A stretch of DNA of 64,000 bases from Dichomitus squalens LYAD-421 SS1 (lineage: Eukaryota > Basidiomycota > Agaricomycetes > Polyporales > Polyporaceae), in assembly GCF_000275845.1 (NCBI RefSeq), contig NW_006766888.1:1060084-1124083 (forward strand), read 5' to 3'. Numbering within the stretch: the first letter of the stretch is position 1; each line of letters starts with the position of its first letter. Positions 58,840 to 64,000 of the stretch are shown one piece after another. A program made the position numbers and the translations under genes. A model generated the notes under the pieces. The model did not search any database, was not told where the DNA came from, and worked only from the letters and a program-made list of their open reading frames with translations.

Positions 58840-61800
58840 TTCAAGCTTTGTCTCGGGTAGTAGTGCGCCTATGTACGCGGCTTCTCCGAGGATGGTGTGG
58901 GACGTAGCACAGGGGTAGATGGACTTGGGCCTTCTTATAGAGCTGGGACGGGTGAGCGGCGAGTGGCGAGAGAGGGCTCGTAGAGTTTGGGCGGATGTTC
59001 CGGGGGCGGAGCGTCAGGTAGGGAGACTTTATAGAACGGCCACAAAGTGCGAGACACGCTTCGGCCACGCGGGATTGGAATCTGTTGTGCTTCTGGGCAA
59101 GCGACAGCAGCCGCGCCCGAACCGTTGTTCCAGCCTCTTTTACACCCTGAAAATAACTCGACATCAGCTCGTCCATTCGTTGTCCAGCGCGCAGCTCGCC
59201 GCATCGGATACATCATCCATCACCCATCGCTCTATCGCTCCGAGCCCGAGCGGTCCTCGATCCATCCTCGGTGCTGTGCACCTCCCCGCCACAGCGCCTG
59301 ACCCTACTTATCCGGCTACTACTTGTATCTCAAGACTCGCCATCGCACTAATATCCCACTCCGCGACGTCAATGGCGTCTGCGATTGAACAAGCCCCAGT
59401 CTAACGGAGCCCACTCCGTTAACTTGCAAGTCGATATCTCCCACTTGCAAGCCCCGCGCAGTCCCGAACGGTCGACTGCGGCTCTAGAGCCTGAGAACGT
59501 CATCCGAGAGCAAACCCATGACCGACCGCGGGGAGTCCACACCTGCTGCGAGTAGTGGTACAAGCTTCCCATCAGCTTGTCCTGTTATCCGAGCGATAGA
59601 AGTTTCTTGTCGCAAGAACTCGAACGCATTGCGAAAGGCCGGCGGCGTTTCTGGTCTTGTGCAGCGGCCGCAATCATCGCACTGGCACCAGCCGTAGCGC
59701 TTGAAGTTGCCTCGCACCCCGACTCGGACTCGGACTCGGTGTCGGACTCACAAGAGAAGCTGCTATCGGCGACGTCTGACGCCGCAAACAAACGCCTCTA
59801 CCAGTTGCCTGCGGAGTGAATATTTGAATGGTGATATTCGTAGTGCACCTCATCCTTGGCTCATCCCGACTGCTCCGGCGTCATGCCAGTGAATCATGAT
59901 GAGTCCAGAATGTGCAGATCGATGCCACAAATGCAATCTCTAACGTGATCGAGACGGCAAACATGACTCGAGGTTTCGTACGACGTACTCCGCTCGCGAA
60001 GGATCAAACCCCCGCCCTCGTTGCTTACGGATCATTTTCTCCAAACAATCTTCCCTGCTATGTTGTAGCCTCGAATCTGAGCGTGGAACATAACAAGCAC
60101 CGAAAGCACCGCGACCAGCCCAGACTAATCCTGCGATTGTCGCAAGACCCTAGTCAAAAGCATCGGCCGACGAAGTCTGGACGGTCGCTGAGTCTGGGCT
60201 CACTTACGTCCGAGAGCGAGCTCGAGCCCATCATATGATGCTGCCGCCTACAAAAAAACACGAGCCTGCAACGTTATGGCCATCGGAGGATGTCCGAAGC
60301 AGAGCGCATCGTGACGCTCCGCCGTCCATCTCCAACGATCAAATGACCCGCAGAGCCTTCTGGCAGCCTCACAACCTTGAGTCGGCTCATGTCGGCACCT
60401 CGCACCCGGTCGGGCGAGAAATGGCTATCGTGTGCCCACTCGACCTCCCGACCGACTCTCACCTATCCCGTGTCCCAGCCGCTCGAAGCTTCCATCCATA
60501 GCAATCACAGGCACGAGAGGATCCCATTCAATTCCGATTGTGAAAGTACGTATGTATCTCGCTAGGTGTGGTCACATTCTCGGAGAGGAAGCGTCAAGCG
60601 ATGGGCAAGTGACCAATGCTTTATGGCTTGCGGAAGTGCTGCCTACTACCGACAGAGACAATATTACCCTCTATGCAGCAAATGCTCTCCACATATCTGG
60701 GCGCGTCGTGAGCAGGTGGGTGGGAGCGAGAGAGGCCGCTCGTAACACCAGTGCTGTGATTGGTATCCTTGGGTGGTCGGAGGCGCTGCTGGTAACGCCT
60801 CCGCAGATCAGGTTGGCGAACGCACCTGGCGATGTCAGTGATAGAACCATTCGCGCTCCTACGAACCCTACTAGGCATTCGACACGCAGAATGCAACGGC
60901 TGTGCATGGTCACGGCGGTGCTCTCCCCGCGACGCGCAGGCAATCGCGCACATATACGCGCGCAAATGCATGCACCATGGCGGCAAATTGTTGTCGACTG
61001 ACCGGTTGCGAGTAGGACGCAGGCCCACACCCGCGCCACCGTGTCGCTGTACGCGGCTGTGCACCGGACGAAGTGCCACCACGCTGTTGGAGTGCTGGGT
61101 CCGGCATCTCAGCGTCTGCAGTGGACATGAAGCCCGACGGGAGCAAGGAGGGGCGTTCCTGGGAGGCTGCGCCTCCTGACTTGATGATAGCAAATAGCCT
61201 TTCAGCCCGCAGCAAGCCCATCTGCGTCTACTGAGAGATTCCTATTCGTACTGCGCAGATATCGCACGCATCGCATCTGGAGATTCGGTGCCTTTGCACC
61301 ATGCCACCACGCCACGTGAGGGAAATCTACGCCAGGCTTTCTCGGAGAGGCATATTCGGGAGTCGTCTATATCGCAGAGTTTCGCACAGGGCAAGGATTC
61401 AAGGACTCGTGCGCTGCGGCTGTGGGAGGAAGAAGCGTTGAGTAGCGTGGAGGCGGAGCGACTCTTGTACTGTCTCCGCAGCAGCGCGCGTTAGACCTGG
61501 CGGCGACTGGGATTTGTGTGGGCCATGGAGCCGGATCGGAACGCACAAAATGAACTGAGAAGTCGAGAGAGGTCCCAAGGCGGCCGGACCGTGGTTGGGG
61601 GGTTAAGACCCTGGCCAAGGAAGCGGGTACACATGATATCATATCTTGGCAGCTTGGGCAGTGGGCTCGTGGCCGCGAGTGGCATTGGACGAGGGCGAAC
61701 TGTTCGCTTGAGGCTTCCGTGTGAACGCAGGGCGACTGCTCCCCTATACGCATGATCTGTGAAGTCGTACTCGGCATACGGCAGCGACAAGTTCATACAT

Positions 61801-62418
61801 ACGTACGGCGGCAGTTGTGTTGTGCGTCTGCCGTTCTAGCGAATGGCTGGTGCTCGGCGAGTCGGATGTCGTAACAACTATCGCAGGGTGGCATTCAACG
61901 CCCGAGGAAGGTCACTTCTGCAGCACAACGTGCGACTCGAAGGGTCTGGACTATAGGGACATAATGTGATGAACAACGCAGGGTGCTCTCCACCGATAGA
62001 TATCACTCACCGTAGTTGTTCCACTGTGACTGATCCTTTCTGTGGAAGATGTGAGCCAACTTAGCATAAGGCACAGCAGCAGAAATGCGGCGGGACTGAT
62101 GTCGATGCTATATCTGGATGGCTCTGCCACAAACCTCAAACAAGCCGGCAAGCGATGAACCTGAAAGTGGACGGCCAAGGGAAGAGATGGAAGGAAGAAG
62201 CATTATGCAATTCGTTTTATAGTGGGATACGGTACGTGTTATAGTACATGGGCTGGTCCGAGGAGAAAAAAAATTGAAACTTCATGCTATAGCTATCATA
62301 GTCATACAAAGGCACACCGTTTCGATATTGGCACAAGCCCATGAGGCTTGGATTACGAGTAGAGAAAATCTGCCGAAGAAATTCTACGGCACTCTGCGGT
62401 GTCGCCGCGTGCGCAGAA
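58840..62418. other. Gene-poor region of about 3.6 kb
   Basis: Overlapping frames of 60-190 codons occur on both strands, as expected in GC-rich DNA. None has known motifs or convincing introns. A short GACTCG-type tandem repeat lies near 59,720-59,745. No RNA gene recognised. Confidence 0.45.
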
Positions 62419-63838
62419 TCATGCAGTCGGCTGTGGAGTAGGTGCTTGAGTGGTTTTGCTACCTGGTCCCCTTTCAGCATCGCGGGGGACAGAAGGAACA
62501 TTAGGGTCGGCGTCTTCGATGGTCTCCGGAAGGCCGAAGCTGGCCGAGCGGTTCCTCGGGACGAGCGAGCCGGTCTCTGCGATGCGTGCCCCGCGCTCGA
62601 CACTTTCGCGACGACTATGACTCTGCCCACGGCTCATGCTGCGTCGTAGTCTCCCCGTCTCGGCGACGCGTCGCTCGGAGCTTCCGCGTCTGTTGAACGA
62701 GTTCCGGCGGCTGTGGAAGGATTCCACAGGGGACGGCGTCCCATCATGATCCTGGGATGTGGAAGATATAGGGTGCGAAGTAGTCCATGTCTGATGGAGG
62801 GATGTGGACGGGGAGCCGAAGGAGGACGAGAGCGAGGGTGGGGGCACGGAAGGATAGGATAACATTCGCGTGCCTCCTGCTGTGAATGTAGGCGGACTGA
62901 CAGCGACCGAACCTATTGATGGAGGTGTAGTGAGATTCGTTACAGCACTGGTGTAGCTTGCAGGAAAGGGTGATGTAGTGACGGGAGAGAAGGGGAAGGG
63001 CGAGGTGCTAACGGAGGAAGGAGAATGCGAGAGAGGAGTGGTCGACTCCGACGAGATGGTGTTGGCGGGACGATGGATTTGCGATGGTGGACGCGGTATC
63101 GGAACGGCTGATGCATGCCTGGCTGGGTGAGAAGAATTGGAGGGGATGTGGACAGAACTTGAAGGAGAGCTCCCGGTGCTCGACCGACGATGTGTAGGTT
63201 GGGAAAATGGCTCGGACTGTGGGAGCCCTATGAGGCTGTCAACGGGCAACCCGAGCTACGGCGCGTTGTAAGAGATGCACTGAGAGGAACGGTCACAACA
63301 ACCTACCCTGCGACGATGCTGGATCAGTTCCTCCCTGTACACCTCATTCAGCCGCGAGATCCGGACGAAGTCCTGTTCCGTCTCGACCAAACGACTCCTC
63401 AACGCCTCGTTCTCCCGCCTCAGTGCATCAAGAATCATGTCCGAGCTTGGCCCTCCATTGCTTCTGCTGAATAGATGTGCAAGTTGGGGGGCTATTCGGG
63501 CATCTAGGGGAGACCCGCTGTCAGTCCCGTTCAGATGGGAGGGGCCTGCTTGCTGCTGCTGAGACAGTCGTAAAGCAGAGATTTCTCTGGATAGTCTGTT
63601 CACATGGGACTCCGACTCCGCCTCAAGGACATTTTCTAGTTCAATCTTTTCCTCCCGTAGCTAAACGGATGAAGGGAATCAGCGACTACTCTCAACCATC
63701 CTTGAACAACCTGACCTGCTCTAGCTTCCTGGAGAGAATGTTTATAATACGTTCCTCTTCTGCTTCATACTGATTAATGAGGTCTTCTCTGCTGCTGGAG
63801 TTTGTGGACAGGCGTCGGATGGGAGGTGAAATAGACAT
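62419..63838 (-). CDS. Ser/Pro-rich coiled-coil protein of unknown function
   Basis: Start at 63838 (MSISPPIRRLSTNSSSREDL). The N-terminal third is a predicted coiled coil built from three exons: QYEAEEERIINILSRKLEQ, then LREEKIELENVLEAESESHV with NRLSREISALRLSQQQQ, then DALRRENEALRSRLVETEQD and RISRLNEVYREELIQHRRR. The last exon (from about 63,250) encodes some 270 residues that are rich in Ser, Pro and Thr and look disordered, with RRNSFNRRGSSERRV-type basophilic-kinase sites and an end rich in Thr/Pro. This layout resembles uncharacterised conserved fungal proteins; a scaffold or cytoskeletal role is only a guess. About 430 residues in total. Confidence 0.75.
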
Positions 63839-63934
63839 GACGGAGTCTGCAAGAGATCGCCATTAATCCCTCAGCATCCCCACCCATCCAGCCAGGCACC
63901 TATAATATACAACTTTGGTGTTGGATGTTTGCTA

Positions 63935-64000
63935 GCATTAATGGGGTAGTGGTAACCTGGGTCGTTGCCATCGACCCGCCGGGGGTTCGATTCCCCCTTA
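63935..64000 (+). tRNA. tRNA-Gly (GCC), truncated by the right edge
   Basis: 5' acceptor strand GCATTAA, A-box GGGGTAGTGGTAAC, anticodon stem GGTCG/CGACC around loop TTGCCAT (anticodon GCC), and T arm GGGGGTTCGATTCCCCC. The sequence ends TTA, the first bases of the expected TTAATGC 3' acceptor strand. No intron. Confidence 0.9.

Noticed and set aside
60621..61193. 190-codon frame on the minus strand
   Set aside because: Its composition (Arg/His/Ser) and the overlapping equally long plus-strand frame indicate random GC-rich open frames.

Overview
This window reads as nuclear DNA of a filamentous basidiomycete, probably a mushroom-forming Agaricomycete. Almost every gene is cut by several 50-60-nt GT-AG introns. 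Coding sequence is GC-rich and genes are packed on both strands. The gene set is eukaryotic and fungal: a B-type cyclin, PIG-A, ChAPs, a TOK-type K+ channel, HMG-CoA reductase with a sterol-sensing domain, fungal aspartokinase and a non-myristoylated G-alpha of the expanded basidiomycete type. There are no operons. Neighbours are mostly unrelated housekeeping genes in divergent or convergent pairs. Coordinates given for genes run from start codon to stop codon and include introns.

Layout. 1-9.8 kb: 5' part of mitochondrial isoleucyl-tRNA synthetase (-), diverging from a B-type mitotic cyclin (+), then cytosolic prolyl-tRNA synthetase (-) with a possible mitochondrial N-terminal extension, then a Kes1-type oxysterol-binding protein (-). 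10-19.2 kb: an intron-containing tRNA-Val (-), the GPI-anchor enzyme PIG-A (+), an NCS1/Fcy2-type purine-cytosine permease (+), and a head-to-head pair made of an acyl-CoA carboxylase carboxyltransferase (-) and a biotin carboxylase/biotin-carrier protein (+). 19.5-25.3 kb: a MYND-finger protein, two tandem Derlin genes, and orotate phosphoribosyltransferase (URA5). 25.5-34.1 kb: an outward-rectifier K+ channel, an F-box protein and a 2-hydroxyacid (glyoxylate) reductase. 34.6-38.8 kb: HMG-CoA reductase.

38.8-44.2 kb is gene-poor. 44.2-46.5 kb carries an unusual G-protein alpha subunit. 46.5-49.4 kb is gene-poor again and holds a small element with about 125-bp inverted terminal repeats. 49.4-55.1 kb holds divergent aspartokinase (HOM3) and ChAPs/Chs5-Arf1-binding genes. 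55.1-62.4 kb is mostly empty, with one candidate 45-residue spliced microprotein and one small unknown protein. The window ends with a Ser/Pro-rich coiled-coil protein and a tRNA-Gly that runs off the edge.

The most interesting items are: the divergent two-gene acyl-CoA carboxylase, which lacks visible mitochondrial presequences and shares a 228-bp intergenic region; the two-start prolyl-tRNA synthetase, which also has a well-anchored GC-AG intron; the non-canonical G-alpha; the inverted-repeat element; the tandem Derlins; and the candidate microprotein gene. I found no convincing wholly new multi-gene system. The carboxylase pair comes closest.
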